From positions 496,001-560,000 of the forward strand of contig CAVSJA010000001.1 in the NCBI GenBank assembly GCA_963728145.1: DNA of 64,000 nucleotides. Direction: 5' to 3'. Every line of letters begins with the position of its first letter. Within the stretch, counting starts at the first letter, position 1. Position numbers and translations under genes: made by a program. The notes beneath the pieces are model-generated. The model saw nothing but the letters and a program-made list of their open reading frames with translations. It did not search any database and had not been told where the DNA came from. The DNA is from CAVSJA01 sp963728145. Its GTDB lineage: Bacteria > Bacteroidota > Bacteroidia > Chitinophagales > Chitinophagaceae. Shown piece after piece: positions 52,428-61,939 of the stretch.

Positions 52428-53681
52428 ATGCCAAAGGTTATAGTCATCGGAGGAGGAATTATCGGTTTAAGCTCTGCATTTTATCTTCAAAAATCAGGAT
52501 GGGATGTGACTGTGCTCGATAAAGGAGATTACCAGGACAACTGCTCGTATGGAAACATGGGCTATATCTGCCCCAGTCATTTTATTCCATTAGCAACTCC
52601 AGGAATTGTAAAGCAAGGATTGAAATGGATGTGGAATTCAAAAAGCCCATTCTATGTGCAACCGAGAATGGATTGGGCTCTGATCAATTGGGGACTCAAA
52701 TTCATGCGCGTTGCAAATAAGAAGCATGTTGAACGATCAGCGATCCCCTTAAGAGATATTGCCGTCATCAGCCAGAAAGAATATGAAAACTGGAATAAGC
52801 TTCCTGATTTCAATTATTCTTACGAACATAAGGGATTGCTGGAGATATTTCAAACGGAAGAAAATGCAGAACACGCACATCATATGGTTGAAAAAGCCCA
52901 TGAACTAGGACTAACTGATACAAAGCTTCTTTCACAACAAGAATTGTTCGCACTCGAACCCCAAACAAAGATCAATGCACTTGGAGCAATCCTGTTTAAC
53001 TGCGATGCACATTGTTATCCGAATAAGTTAATGGAAAACCTGATCGCGTATGTACAGCGAAACGGAGTGCAGTTGATCTCACAGGCAGAAGCCATGCGAT
53101 TTGAAAAGCAAGACGGGAAGATCAAGAAGGTTTTTACACGTAAACTCGATTTCAATGCGGATGCATTTGTACTGGCAACAGGTTCCTGGAGCCGTTCAAT
53201 CGTTGAACAGGTAGATTTGAAATTACCGCTTATGCCTGGCCGTGGGTATTCAGTGACATTAGAAAATTCGCCATACAAAGTAAACTATCCTGCAGTGTTG
53301 ATGGAAGGCAGGTGTGCGGTGACGCCAATGGATGGGAATAAGATCCGGTTTGGCGGCACCATGGAAATAACAAATCACCAAACTCCACCCAGGATGAATA
53401 GAGTGCAGGGAATCCTTGATTCAGTGAAAAGATTTTATCCTGAATTTGACATTCCATTACCAGGTCCCGACAAGGTTTGGTACGGTTATCGCCCTTGTTC
53501 AGCGGATGGATTGCCCTATATCGGCCGCTTGAAGAAATATAATAATGTGGTCGTTGCAACAGGGCACTCGATGTTAGGTCTGAGTCTTGGCGCCGGAACC
53601 GGCAAATTGGTGAGCGAGATCCTGAATAACCAAACCCCTGAAATGGACATCCGTCCTTTTGAAGTTGAGCGATTCAACTGA
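52428..53681 (+). CDS. FAD-dependent D-amino acid dehydrogenase, probable D-hydroxyproline dehydrogenase
   Basis: 417 residues of the DAO (DadA-like) family. Dinucleotide-binding VIVIGGGIIGLSSAFYLQ at the N-terminus, FAD contacts at SYGNMGYICPSH and the C-terminal GYRPCSADGLPYIGRL and TGHSMLGLSLGAGTG. Predicted to oxidise cis-4-hydroxy-D-proline to 1-pyrroline-4-hydroxy-2-carboxylate, the step between the epimerase (40224) and the DapA-family deaminase (36089). The specific substrate is inferred from these pathway partners; by sequence alone a D-alanine-type enzyme cannot be excluded. Confidence 0.82.
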   Translation: MPKVIVIGGGIIGLSSAFYLQKSGWDVTVLDKGDYQDNCSYGNMGYICPSHFIPLATPGIVKQGLKWMWNSKSPFYVQPRMDWALINWGLKFMRVANKKHVERSAIPLRDIAVISQKEYENWNKLPDFNYSYEHKGLLEIFQTEENAEHAHHMVEKAHELGLTDTKLLSQQELFALEPQTKINALGAILFNCDAHCYPNKLMENLIAYVQRNGVQLISQAEAMRFEKQDGKIKKVFTRKLDFNADAFVLATGSWSRSIVEQVDLKLPLMPGRGYSVTLENSPYKVNYPAVLMEGRCAVTPMDGNKIRFGGTMEITNHQTPPRMNRVQGILDSVKRFYPEFDIPLPGPDKVWYGYRPCSADGLPYIGRLKKYNNVVVATGHSMLGLSLGAGTGKLVSEILNNQTPEMDIRPFEVERFN

Positions 53682-53725
53682 TCGGGTACTGAATTTGCTG
53701 TATTTTTAAGAGTAAATCAATTTAT

Positions 53726-54553
53726 ATGAAAAAAGCTGCACTGGTCTTCTTCATTTCTTTCATAGCTATAGCTACGATCGCGCAACATAAACTTGAAAAA
53801 GTTTGGCAAACGGATTCCGTGATGAAAGTTCCGGAGTCAGTTTTATTGGATACGGAAAACAAAGTTATCTACGTCGCTAATATCGATGGGACTGATCCAT
53901 GGGCCAAAGATGGGCAGGGTTCAATTGGTAGGGTAGCACTGGATGGTAAGATCGTGAACATTGAATGGGTAAAGGGATTAAATTCCCCAAAGGGAATGGC
54001 CATCCATAAAAACAATTTATATGTGGCTGATGTTACTGACCTCGTTGTGATCGACATTAAAAAGGGCGAAGTCAGCAAAAGAATCGCTGTTCCTTATGCG
54101 GAAGGATTAAATGATGTTACCGTGGATCCAAAAGGGGTTGTATACGTTTCAGATTCCAAACTGAAAAGAGTGTTTATGGTGAAGGGAAATGATGCGACTC
54201 CGCATCTTGAATCCCTTAAAGGACCCAACGGAGTGAAATGGATTAAGGATAATTTGTATCTGCTCGATGCCGGCACGCTTTACAGGGTCGAATATGATCG
54301 CAAACTGACCAAGCTCGCTGAAGGAATGGAAGGCGGTACTGACGGAGTTGAACCCGTAAATGATAAAGACTTTATCGTTTCTTGCTGGGCTGGTGTAATT
54401 TATTATGTGAATGCCGATGGCACAAAGGAGATTTTATTGGATACCCGCACTGATAAGATCAATAGCGCAGATCTTAGCTACGATCCCGTGACCCGGATGG
54501 TTTATGTACCAACTTTCTGGAAGAATAGTGTGGTGGCGTATTCGCTCAAATAA
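53726..54553 (+). CDS. Exported beta-propeller protein, SMP-30/NHL-like
   Basis: 275 residues, signal peptide MKKAALVFFISFIAIATIAQ. Repeated blade-like units (GLNSPKGMAIHKNNLYVADV, GLNDVTVDPKGVVYVSDS, GPNGVKWIKDNLYLLDAG) describe a six-bladed propeller as in gluconolactonase/NHL proteins. No catalytic set is certain. It follows the D-hydroxyproline dehydrogenase gene by 44 bases and may be co-transcribed. Confidence 0.75.
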   Translation: MKKAALVFFISFIAIATIAQHKLEKVWQTDSVMKVPESVLLDTENKVIYVANIDGTDPWAKDGQGSIGRVALDGKIVNIEWVKGLNSPKGMAIHKNNLYVADVTDLVVIDIKKGEVSKRIAVPYAEGLNDVTVDPKGVVYVSDSKLKRVFMVKGNDATPHLESLKGPNGVKWIKDNLYLLDAGTLYRVEYDRKLTKLAEGMEGGTDGVEPVNDKDFIVSCWAGVIYYVNADGTKEILLDTRTDKINSADLSYDPVTRMVYVPTFWKNSVVAYSLK

Positions 54554-54555
54554 TG

Positions 54556-54679
54556 CAGTTTGGCGTTTGGGGTTTGGCGTTGTTCAAATGCGAAATTGAT
54601 AATATAATGCGGGATTACTGCTATTCAGGATCATGTTCGACCTGAGAACGCCAAACGCCAGACGCCAAACTCCAAACGG
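54556..54679. repeat. Inverted pair of 7-bp tandem arrays (GTTTGGC / ACGCCAA)
   Basis: Left arm 54556-54584 and right arm 54645-54679 repeat GTTTGGC and its inverse ACGCCAA; same unit as 25069 and 35941. Between two co-directional genes. Confidence 0.8.
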
Positions 54680-54741
54680 TTTGTGGAATTTATGGAATCC
54701 TTAGCGTTTTGAATGCTTAATTTCGAAGCACAATTAGCTGC

Positions 54742-56334
54742 ATGGACTGTACATTTACCCAGATCCCATACAAACAAACAGGTTATTTCTCCAACCTTAT
54801 TCTCGACTATCTGGATCAATCCCCGGCATTAAAACCTTTCTATCAATATGCGCCCAATGCCGAAGGAGCAAAAATCGCAATTGATAATCGGAAGAAAATA
54901 AAAACAAACAGGGCAGTTTTGGTTGAAGAGCTGAAGAAACAATATTCACAGGTAAAACCTTCTGAAAAGGTTCAGCAGAATATCAATTCACTTCTTAAGG
55001 AAAACACGTTTACGATTACAACGGCCCATCAACCTGCAATATTTACCGGAACACTTTACTTCATTTATAAAATTCTCCATACGATAAGGCTGGCGGACCG
55101 CCTGAACAAGGAAAATCCGGACAATCATTTTGTGCCTGTGTATTGGATGGGCAGTGAGGATGCTGACCTCGAGGAATTGGGAAAAATTTATTTGGACAAT
55201 GAGAAGATAGTTTGGGATACAAAGCAGCAGGGTGCAGTGGGAAGAATGAATACTAAGGGCCTGGATAAAATAATTCAGCGCATTGATGGAGAATTTTCCG
55301 TTCAGCCCTATGGAAATGAATTATGCGAGTTGCTAAGACAATGCTACCTGCAAAGCCCGGATATTCAAACGGCAACTTTCCGTTTATTGAATTCGCTATT
55401 TGAGCAGTATGGATTAATTGTAGTTATTCCCGATAATGCTACGTTTAAAAAATTAATGCTGCCGGTTTTCAAAGATGATCTGCTCAATCAAACAGCATCG
55501 GAGATTGTTGGTAAGACAATTTCCGAACTGGATAAGAATTACAAAGTGCAGGCTACGCCAAGAGAAATCAACTTATTTTATTTAAGAGATGATATCAGGG
55601 GGAGAATTGAGAAAATTGATCCTGGCTATAATGTAATTGATACAAAACTTGTTTTTACTGAAAAGGAGTTATTGAAAGAACTGGATGAACACCCGGAGCG
55701 GTTTAGTCCAAATGTAATTTTGCGTGGTCTATTCCAGGAAACCATTCTTCCTAATATTGCGTTTGTCGGTGGAGGAGGGGAGCTTGCTTACTGGATTGAG
55801 TATAAAGAATTGTTCAGTCATTATAAAGTTCATTATCCCGTATTGATACTCAGGAACTCCTTTCTGATTGTTGAAAAGAAATGGAGCGAGAAGATCAAAC
55901 GCATGGGTTTTGAAATAAAAGATTTCTTCAAATCTGAAAGAGAATTGCTAACCCTGCTGGTCAGCCGTCATCGCAATGGTGAATTGAAACTTGAAAATGA
56001 ACTGGCAGCCGCCACACAATTATATCATAAACTAAAAGATAAGGCAGCAGTTATTGATAAATCTCTTCAACAACATGTGGAAGCGCTGCAAGCAAGAGCC
56101 ATTCGTCCTTTGCAGGAATTGGAAAAGAAATTAATGCGCGCCGAAAAAAGAAAATACAGTGATGAGCAGCGGCAGATCCACCAAATAAAAGAAGCTTTAT
56201 TCCCATTGGATGGCTTGCAGGAAAGAATTGAGAATTTTATGCCTTATTATGCAAAATGGGGAAAAGACTTTATGGAGACGCTATATCAAAAATCCTTGAC
56301 TCTCGAGCAGGAGTTTGGCGTGCTGGTGGAATAA
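54742..56334 (+). CDS. bshC: Bacillithiol biosynthesis cysteine-adding enzyme
   Basis: 530 residues. TITTAHQPAIFTGTLYFIYK and VYWMGSEDADLEELGKIYL are the family's nucleotide-binding blocks; a long coiled region follows (about 430-500, QARAIRPLQELEKKLMRAEK). BshC joins cysteine to glucosamine-malate in the last step of bacillithiol synthesis, so the organism probably makes this thiol. bshA and bshB are not in the window. Its last 65 bases overlap the convergent lipoprotein gene. Confidence 0.93.
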   Translation: MDCTFTQIPYKQTGYFSNLILDYLDQSPALKPFYQYAPNAEGAKIAIDNRKKIKTNRAVLVEELKKQYSQVKPSEKVQQNINSLLKENTFTITTAHQPAIFTGTLYFIYKILHTIRLADRLNKENPDNHFVPVYWMGSEDADLEELGKIYLDNEKIVWDTKQQGAVGRMNTKGLDKIIQRIDGEFSVQPYGNELCELLRQCYLQSPDIQTATFRLLNSLFEQYGLIVVIPDNATFKKLMLPVFKDDLLNQTASEIVGKTISELDKNYKVQATPREINLFYLRDDIRGRIEKIDPGYNVIDTKLVFTEKELLKELDEHPERFSPNVILRGLFQETILPNIAFVGGGGELAYWIEYKELFSHYKVHYPVLILRNSFLIVEKKWSEKIKRMGFEIKDFFKSERELLTLLVSRHRNGELKLENELAAATQLYHKLKDKAAVIDKSLQQHVEALQARAIRPLQELEKKLMRAEKRKYSDEQRQIHQIKEALFPLDGLQERIENFMPYYAKWGKDFMETLYQKSLTLEQEFGVLVE

Positions 56335-56863
56335 CAAATTTCTTTTGCCTTGTCGAAATGATAAACAAATAGTTTCCGATTTCTTCATCTTTTAGCTTCT
56401 TACAAAAGGGATCAATACCACCCCGACTAAATAAATGCAATAAGAAACTATTCACTTGTTCTCTAACCACTCTTCCTTCATATTGGTATTCGATCACTGC
56501 AGTGTCATCCAGGTGTTTCTCCATTAAGTTGTTAATGTAGGGATAGTATCGTTTGGCCAGTGCCCAACATGCATACACTCTCACATGCGGATTTGTGTGT
56601 GATGTAAGTTGGATCAATCCCTTATTTCCTGACCGGATCAACAAACCGGCGAAGTCTTCATACTCCTTGCTTTGATTTCCTTTGATCCCTGTGAACACAT
56701 TGTCTTTGGTAGTATAAAAAGCGATCTGGCTGGCGAGGTAATCGAGATTTATTTTCATCGGAACCTTGCTTACAGAAACACGATTAACCTGTTTATCTCT
56801 GCAGGAGATTGCGAGAATTAGTAGTAGTGAGATATAGATTGTTACTGATCTCATACATCTCAA
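56270..56863 (-). CDS. HEAT-repeat-like lipoprotein of unknown function
   Basis: 197 residues; MRCMRSVTIYISLLLILAISC is a lipoprotein signal. Helical pairs (GNKGLIQLTSHTNPHVRVYACWALAKRY) resemble HEAT-type repeats. The C-terminus overlaps bshC by 65 bases on the opposite strand, which is long for two real genes; the tail after FIISTRQKK (about 20 residues) may be a frameshifted or read-through end. Function unknown. Confidence 0.6.
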   Translation of the reverse strand: MRCMRSVTIYISLLLILAISCRDKQVNRVSVSKVPMKINLDYLASQIAFYTTKDNVFTGIKGNQSKEYEDFAGLLIRSGNKGLIQLTSHTNPHVRVYACWALAKRYYPYINNLMEKHLDDTAVIEYQYEGRVVREQVNSFLLHLFSRGGIDPFCKKLKDEEIGNYLFIISTRQKKFVIPPARQTPARESRIFDIASP

Positions 56864-56892
56864 TTAGTACAGGAAATTTATTGAACAGTAAT

Positions 56893-57411
56893 TTAATCAA
56901 AATTATTTTCCCAACCTTCCTTCCTGATCTTTTCCACCTTAACCATCACATCCGATTCTAAGGTCTTTTTAAAATCAGCAACCTTTTGCCCAATAGCCGG
57001 ATCAAACGCGCCAATGATCTCAGCCGCAAGTATACCAGCATTTTTTGCAGCATTCAGTGCAACAGTAGCAACGGGCACTCCATTTGGCATTTGAAGAATG
57101 GAAAGCACAGAATCCCAACCATCAATTGAATTGGATGATTTAACGGGTACGCCGATAACTGGTAATGGGGTAAGCGAGGCAACCATGCCGGGTAGATGCG
57201 CAGCTCCGCCGGCGCCGGCTATAATTACCTTTAATCCTCTTTCTTTTGCCTTTTGGGAATACTCAACCATTCTAAGGGGTGTACGATGAGCGGAAACCAC
57301 AGTTAACTCGAAACTGATCCCAAAATCTGTCAATACATCCGCAGCAGCCTGCATGATAGAAAGATCACTATCGCTGCCCATGATGATGCCAACCGTTGGA
57401 GAATTTTGCAT
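56893..57411 (-). CDS. purE: N5-carboxyaminoimidazole ribonucleotide mutase
   Basis: Rearranges N5-CAIR to CAIR in purine synthesis; acts after PurK, whose gene is at 63090. 172 residues from the ATG at 57411; a TTG at 57429 is in frame but adds residues not expected in the family. GIIMGSDSDLSIMQAAAD, VSAHRTPLRMVEYS and GAGGAAHLPGMVASLTPLPVIGVPV are the class I signatures. Confidence 0.95.
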   Translation of the reverse strand: MQNSPTVGIIMGSDSDLSIMQAAADVLTDFGISFELTVVSAHRTPLRMVEYSQKAKERGLKVIIAGAGGAAHLPGMVASLTPLPVIGVPVKSSNSIDGWDSVLSILQMPNGVPVATVALNAAKNAGILAAEIIGAFDPAIGQKVADFKKTLESDVMVKVEKIRKEGWENNFD

Positions 57412-57427
57412 GAGGAAAGTTACGTTC

Positions 57428-57534
57428 AATAATTAATAATTAATAATCAATAATTGATCGATGTGAAGCCTACTCATTAATTATAAGCTTGTTCATGCCA
57501 GGAAAATTATTGATTATTAATTATTGATTATTAG
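57428..57534. repeat. Inverted pair of 7-bp tandem arrays (AATAATT / ATTATTG)
   Basis: Arms 57428-57456 and 57506-57534, same unit as 4050 and 52284. It lies upstream of purE and downstream of the TolC gene, both on the minus strand. Confidence 0.8.
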
Positions 57535-57564
57535 TTTAGGCATCCAAGTTCAGTGCTTAAAGAT

Positions 57565-58878
57565 TTAACGCACTAATTGTCCACGCAGCCTCATCAATTG
57601 TATCTCTGAAAGCTTGGTATTGTACCTCGCCGCAATCAATCGATTGTAAGCATCTTCAAGACTGCGTTGCGCTTCCCGCAATTCAAGCAATACGGAAGCT
57701 CCTCTGCGGAATCTTTCAAGGGCGATTGTGACATTCTCCTTGGCCAGATTGATATTGTCTTCCTCCAACGCCAGCTGTCTTTTTTCCATTTCATAATTCT
57801 TGAAGGCATTGCTCAGGGAAGCATCGACAATACTTCTTTGGTTCTTATAGAACAACTCCTGGAATTGCACATCCAGTTTTGCTTGTTCAATCAGGCGTTT
57901 GGTATTGAAGTTATTTACTATCGGTACCGTCACACCGAGGCCATAATTAAGTCCTTTATTTTGGTTAAACAGGGGAGTGAAATTGTTTATCACCGCCTTA
58001 TTCTCGGTGCGGTTGAAGGTATAGGCTGAATTGAAAGATAAAATCGGCCAGCGTTCTGCTTTCCTTTCTTTCACAATCAGGCTGGCAATGTCAATGTTCT
58101 TTCTCGCGATGAGAAGGGTAGGGTTGGTATTCTCGATTCCTTCTTGTAGTTCCCCGTATTGAAGACCGGTATTGATTGGAATAGTATCTACAACTTCATA
58201 GATGGTATGCAATTCAATTGCCATAAGTTGGTTGAGTCTCTCCCTCAACTGCTGGATGACAGTTTCCTGTCTGAGTTTTTCAGCGATTTGTGCATTCAGG
58301 TCTATTTTTGCCTGGAGCAACTCGGGCTTTGCGCCCATTCCTACGCTTAATCTTCTATCGGCAAGCTTTACCCTTTCTTCGTTAATGGCCATTTGTTCAA
58401 TGATCGCCTTCAATTGTTGCTTCTGTCTTACAATTCCATAATAATTCACAACAACATCTACAACTGTATTCACCACCTGATCCTTTACATTCAGCCCGCC
58501 TAACTTTTCCAATTCATACACGCGATTGCGCGTAATGAACATCTTCGTTCCATCAAACAGAACCCAGTTAAGATTTAGGGAAGCCTGGAGGTTATTGGAA
58601 CGAATTCCACTCGTATCGCGTTTAGTACCATTGGCCAGTTCCTGTTTCTGCGCATTATTGTTAAATGTCCTGGAAGCATTCGCATTTAATCTTGGCATAA
58701 ATGCAGCAAATATATAAGAACGATCCAGTGCGAACGCAGCCGAATCATTTTTTGCAAGGAGGATATCATAGTTATTCTGCAGGGCTACATACACTGCTTC
58801 TTCAAGTGATAACAGCTTATCCTGCGAGAAAACATTAAGAGAGATCAGGAATAGTAACAAGCAACTAAGCCTCTTCAT
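57565..58878 (-). CDS. TolC-family outer-membrane efflux protein
   Basis: 437 residues, signal peptide MKRLSCLLLFLISLNVFSQ, then two OEP repeats of long coiled coils (LSLEEAVYVALQNNYDILLA; VILLELREAQRSLEDAYNRL-like region near the end). Forms the trimeric exit duct of the pump encoded upstream. Its start overlaps the pump stop by 14 bases, indicating coupled translation. Confidence 0.92.
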   Translation of the reverse strand: MKRLSCLLLFLISLNVFSQDKLLSLEEAVYVALQNNYDILLAKNDSAAFALDRSYIFAAFMPRLNANASRTFNNNAQKQELANGTKRDTSGIRSNNLQASLNLNWVLFDGTKMFITRNRVYELEKLGGLNVKDQVVNTVVDVVVNYYGIVRQKQQLKAIIEQMAINEERVKLADRRLSVGMGAKPELLQAKIDLNAQIAEKLRQETVIQQLRERLNQLMAIELHTIYEVVDTIPINTGLQYGELQEGIENTNPTLLIARKNIDIASLIVKERKAERWPILSFNSAYTFNRTENKAVINNFTPLFNQNKGLNYGLGVTVPIVNNFNTKRLIEQAKLDVQFQELFYKNQRSIVDASLSNAFKNYEMEKRQLALEEDNINLAKENVTIALERFRRGASVLLELREAQRSLEDAYNRLIAARYNTKLSEIQLMRLRGQLVR

Positions 58879-61800
58879 TACTCAATTTCTTTTTAGTTGA
58901 TAAGTACGAATAAAGTGCGGGCACAACATACAGGGTCAATACAAGCGCAAATAACAATCCCCCCACAATTGCGATTCCCAATGGCATCCGGCTTTTACCG
59001 GCAGAACCCAACGACATTGCAATCGGCAATGCGCCAAGCGAAGTTGCGAGCGTTGTCATAAGGATCGGACGTAACCTTGCAACCGCCGCGTCAATGGCAG
59101 CGGGAATCTTCGCTTCTCCTTTTCGTCGCTTCTGGTTAGCAAATTCCACAATAAGGATTCCATTTTTCGTCACCAAACCGATTAACATGATCATGCCAAT
59201 CTGGGAGAATATATTCAAGGACTGCCCAAATAAGTACAAACTCAACACTGCACCTGCCAGCGCAAGCGGTACAGTTACGATGATGATCAAAGGATCGACA
59301 AAACTTTCAAATTGTGCTGCAAGTACAAGGAAGATCAAAATGAGCGCAAGCACAAATGCAAACAAGGTATTTGATGAGCTTTCCTGGAAATCCCGGGACG
59401 CACCGCTTAAGGAGCCACTGAATGTGTCATCCAATACCAAATCTGCAATCCTTTCCATTTCCTGAATTCCATCTCCCAATGTTTTTCCAGGTGCAAGCCC
59501 AGCCGAAACCGTTGCACTCTTAAATCGATTGTAGTGATAAATCTGAGGAGGATTTGCAGTTTCAACGATCGTAACGAGATTATCCAACTGAACGAGATCT
59601 CCATCGCGATTGCGGACATAAAATGCTTTTAGGTCGAGCGGTTCATCCCGATTTTCCCTGTCGACCTGGCCTATTACTTCGTATTGTTTTCCATTCATGA
59701 TGAAGTAACCAAACCGTCTTCCACTCAACGCCAATTGAATGGTATTGCTGACGTCCAGCACGGATACGCCAAGTTCGCTTGCCTTCAACCGATCAATGGT
59801 GACCTGCAATTCCGGCTTGTTAAATTTGAGATTGAGGTCATAACCCTGGAACACCGGGCTCTTGGAAACTTCATCAACAAACTTTGGCACCCTTTCCTTC
59901 AATTTTTCGAAATCGAGATGTTGTACCACATATTGAACTGGCAGGGAACCCCTTGATCCCATTCCCACTGAAATAGTTTGCTCCTGCGTCACCATTACTC
60001 TCAGTGTCGTGTAACCGCTAAACATCCTGCTCATCTGCTTGGCAACTTCGTCCTGGGATCGTTTTCGTGTACCGGCATCTGTTAAGCCCATGCTTACCAT
60101 GCCAGAATTTGACCCGCCTGCACCCCCAAATGAAGGGGCAAAGGAAAGAATTACACTTCTTTCGGGAATTGAATCGATCACGCGCTGAGTAATATCATAA
60201 ATTGCCCGATCCATAAAGTCAAAATCAGTTCCTTCAGGGCCGAGAACACTTGCTCTTAAGCGGTTGCGATCTTCAAGCGGTGCCAGTTCCGAAGGAAGAT
60301 CCTTACCAATTAAGATGATAAGTCCCAGGCAGGTCAGGATCAAAACTAAAGCAAGCCATCGTACTCGCATGAATCCCTTCAATGTATTGCGATACAGATT
60401 TTCCATTCCCGCAAAGAATGGTTCGGTCTTCCTGTAAAACCAGGAATGTCCCTTGTGTGAACTGGTCAGATAGATATTCAAAACCGGGGTAAGAGACAAG
60501 GAAACGAAGGCAGAGATCAATACAGCGCCGGCAACAACGATACCGAATTCACGAAATAATCTACCAACGAAACCTTCAAGAAATATAATTGGAAGAAAAA
60601 CAATCGCAAGCGTGATGGAAGTGGCAATGACCGCAAAATAAATTTCTTTCGACCCCTCCCTGGCCGCCCGGTATTTATCCATACCCTGTTCCATCTTCTT
60701 ATAGATGTTTTCTGTCACTACAATACCGTCGTCCACCACAAGTCCGGTTGCGAGTACCAATGAAAGCATGGTGAGTACGTTGATCGAGAATCCCGCGATA
60801 TACATGATAAAGAATGCGCCGATCAATGAAACTGGAATATCGATAAGTGGGCGGAGTGCAATGGTCCATTCGCGGAAGAAGAGAAATATTATAATTACAA
60901 CAAGACCTATCGCAATAAACAATGTTTCTTTTACTTCGTCGACGGCTTTTCTAACGAAAGTGGTTCGATCGAATCCAACTTCCAAGAGAATATCCGCCGG
61001 CATATCTTTCATAATTTCATTTAACCGCTTCTTAACTTCGTCTGCAATTGCGATCTGATTCGCGCCAGGCTGTGCGACCACACCTATATTAACCGATGGT
61101 ACATTGTTTTTCCGGGAAACGCTTTCTTCATTTTCAGGGCCCAGTTCTGCTAAACCAAGATCCTTGAAACGAATGATCCTGCTCGCATCTTCCCTAACAA
61201 TAAGTTCGTTGAAATCTTCTTCGGTTGTGAGCTTACCATAAGCCTTCACGGTCATTTCGGTAACATTTCCCCGAACCTTACCGCCGGGCAATTCAATATT
61301 TTCACGATCTAGCGCGGCTCGTATGTCCGGGATCGTTATCTTATATGCAGCAAGTTTTGAAGGGTCGATCCACAAACGCATTGCAAATCGTCGCCCGAAC
61401 ACATTGATCCCGCTGACGCCATCAATCGTTTGCAATCTTTCCTGAACAACATTTTCAGCAAAATTGGTCAGCTCCAAAAGACTTTTCTGCTGGCTTTGTA
61501 CCTGGATAAATATGATTGGATCGGAATCGGAATCAGCTTTTGCCACTCGCGGCGGAGCGTCAATATCCTGAGGCAATGAATTCTGCGCCTGGGAAACTTT
61601 CTCACGGACATCATTAGCTGCTCTTTCCAGGTCTACGCTCAAATCGAACTCAACAGTAATATTGCTACTTCCCTGCGCACTGTTAGAAGTGATATTCCTT
61701 ACCCCTTGCACTCCATTTACCGCCTTTTCCAAAGGCTCGGTAATCTGTTGTTCAATGATCTCCGCATTGGCACCAGTGTACGAAGTGCGCACGCTTACGA

Positions 61801-61930
61801 CTGCCGGGTCAATGGCAGGGTATTCTCTTACACCCAAACGGGTAAAGCCGATACCGCCGAATATCAGGATCACAATTGAACAAACTACAGCCAGTACGGG
61901 CCGCTTAAGACTGAGTTCTGATAAATTCAT
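58865..61930 (-). CDS. RND efflux pump, inner-membrane transporter (HAE1/AcrB type)
   Basis: 1021 residues, the usual length. N-terminal SLKRPVLAVVCSIVILIFGGIG helix; proton-relay aspartates in LATGLVVDDGIVVTENIYKK (helix 4); large periplasmic loops; MLIGLVTKNGILIVEFANQ (helix 10-11). Exports drugs or amphiphiles using proton energy. Second gene of the adaptor-pump-TolC operon; the adaptor stop is 9 bases upstream. The hydrophobic-amine/drug branch is inferred; metals are unlikely given the DD motif. Confidence 0.95.
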   Translation of the reverse strand: MNLSELSLKRPVLAVVCSIVILIFGGIGFTRLGVREYPAIDPAVVSVRTSYTGANAEIIEQQITEPLEKAVNGVQGVRNITSNSAQGSSNITVEFDLSVDLERAANDVREKVSQAQNSLPQDIDAPPRVAKADSDSDPIIFIQVQSQQKSLLELTNFAENVVQERLQTIDGVSGINVFGRRFAMRLWIDPSKLAAYKITIPDIRAALDRENIELPGGKVRGNVTEMTVKAYGKLTTEEDFNELIVREDASRIIRFKDLGLAELGPENEESVSRKNNVPSVNIGVVAQPGANQIAIADEVKKRLNEIMKDMPADILLEVGFDRTTFVRKAVDEVKETLFIAIGLVVIIIFLFFREWTIALRPLIDIPVSLIGAFFIMYIAGFSINVLTMLSLVLATGLVVDDGIVVTENIYKKMEQGMDKYRAAREGSKEIYFAVIATSITLAIVFLPIIFLEGFVGRLFREFGIVVAGAVLISAFVSLSLTPVLNIYLTSSHKGHSWFYRKTEPFFAGMENLYRNTLKGFMRVRWLALVLILTCLGLIILIGKDLPSELAPLEDRNRLRASVLGPEGTDFDFMDRAIYDITQRVIDSIPERSVILSFAPSFGGAGGSNSGMVSMGLTDAGTRKRSQDEVAKQMSRMFSGYTTLRVMVTQEQTISVGMGSRGSLPVQYVVQHLDFEKLKERVPKFVDEVSKSPVFQGYDLNLKFNKPELQVTIDRLKASELGVSVLDVSNTIQLALSGRRFGYFIMNGKQYEVIGQVDRENRDEPLDLKAFYVRNRDGDLVQLDNLVTIVETANPPQIYHYNRFKSATVSAGLAPGKTLGDGIQEMERIADLVLDDTFSGSLSGASRDFQESSSNTLFAFVLALILIFLVLAAQFESFVDPLIIIVTVPLALAGAVLSLYLFGQSLNIFSQIGMIMLIGLVTKNGILIVEFANQKRRKGEAKIPAAIDAAVARLRPILMTTLATSLGALPIAMSLGSAGKSRMPLGIAIVGGLLFALVLTLYVVPALYSYLSTKKKLSNEEA

Positions 61931-61939
61931 CTTCGCAGA

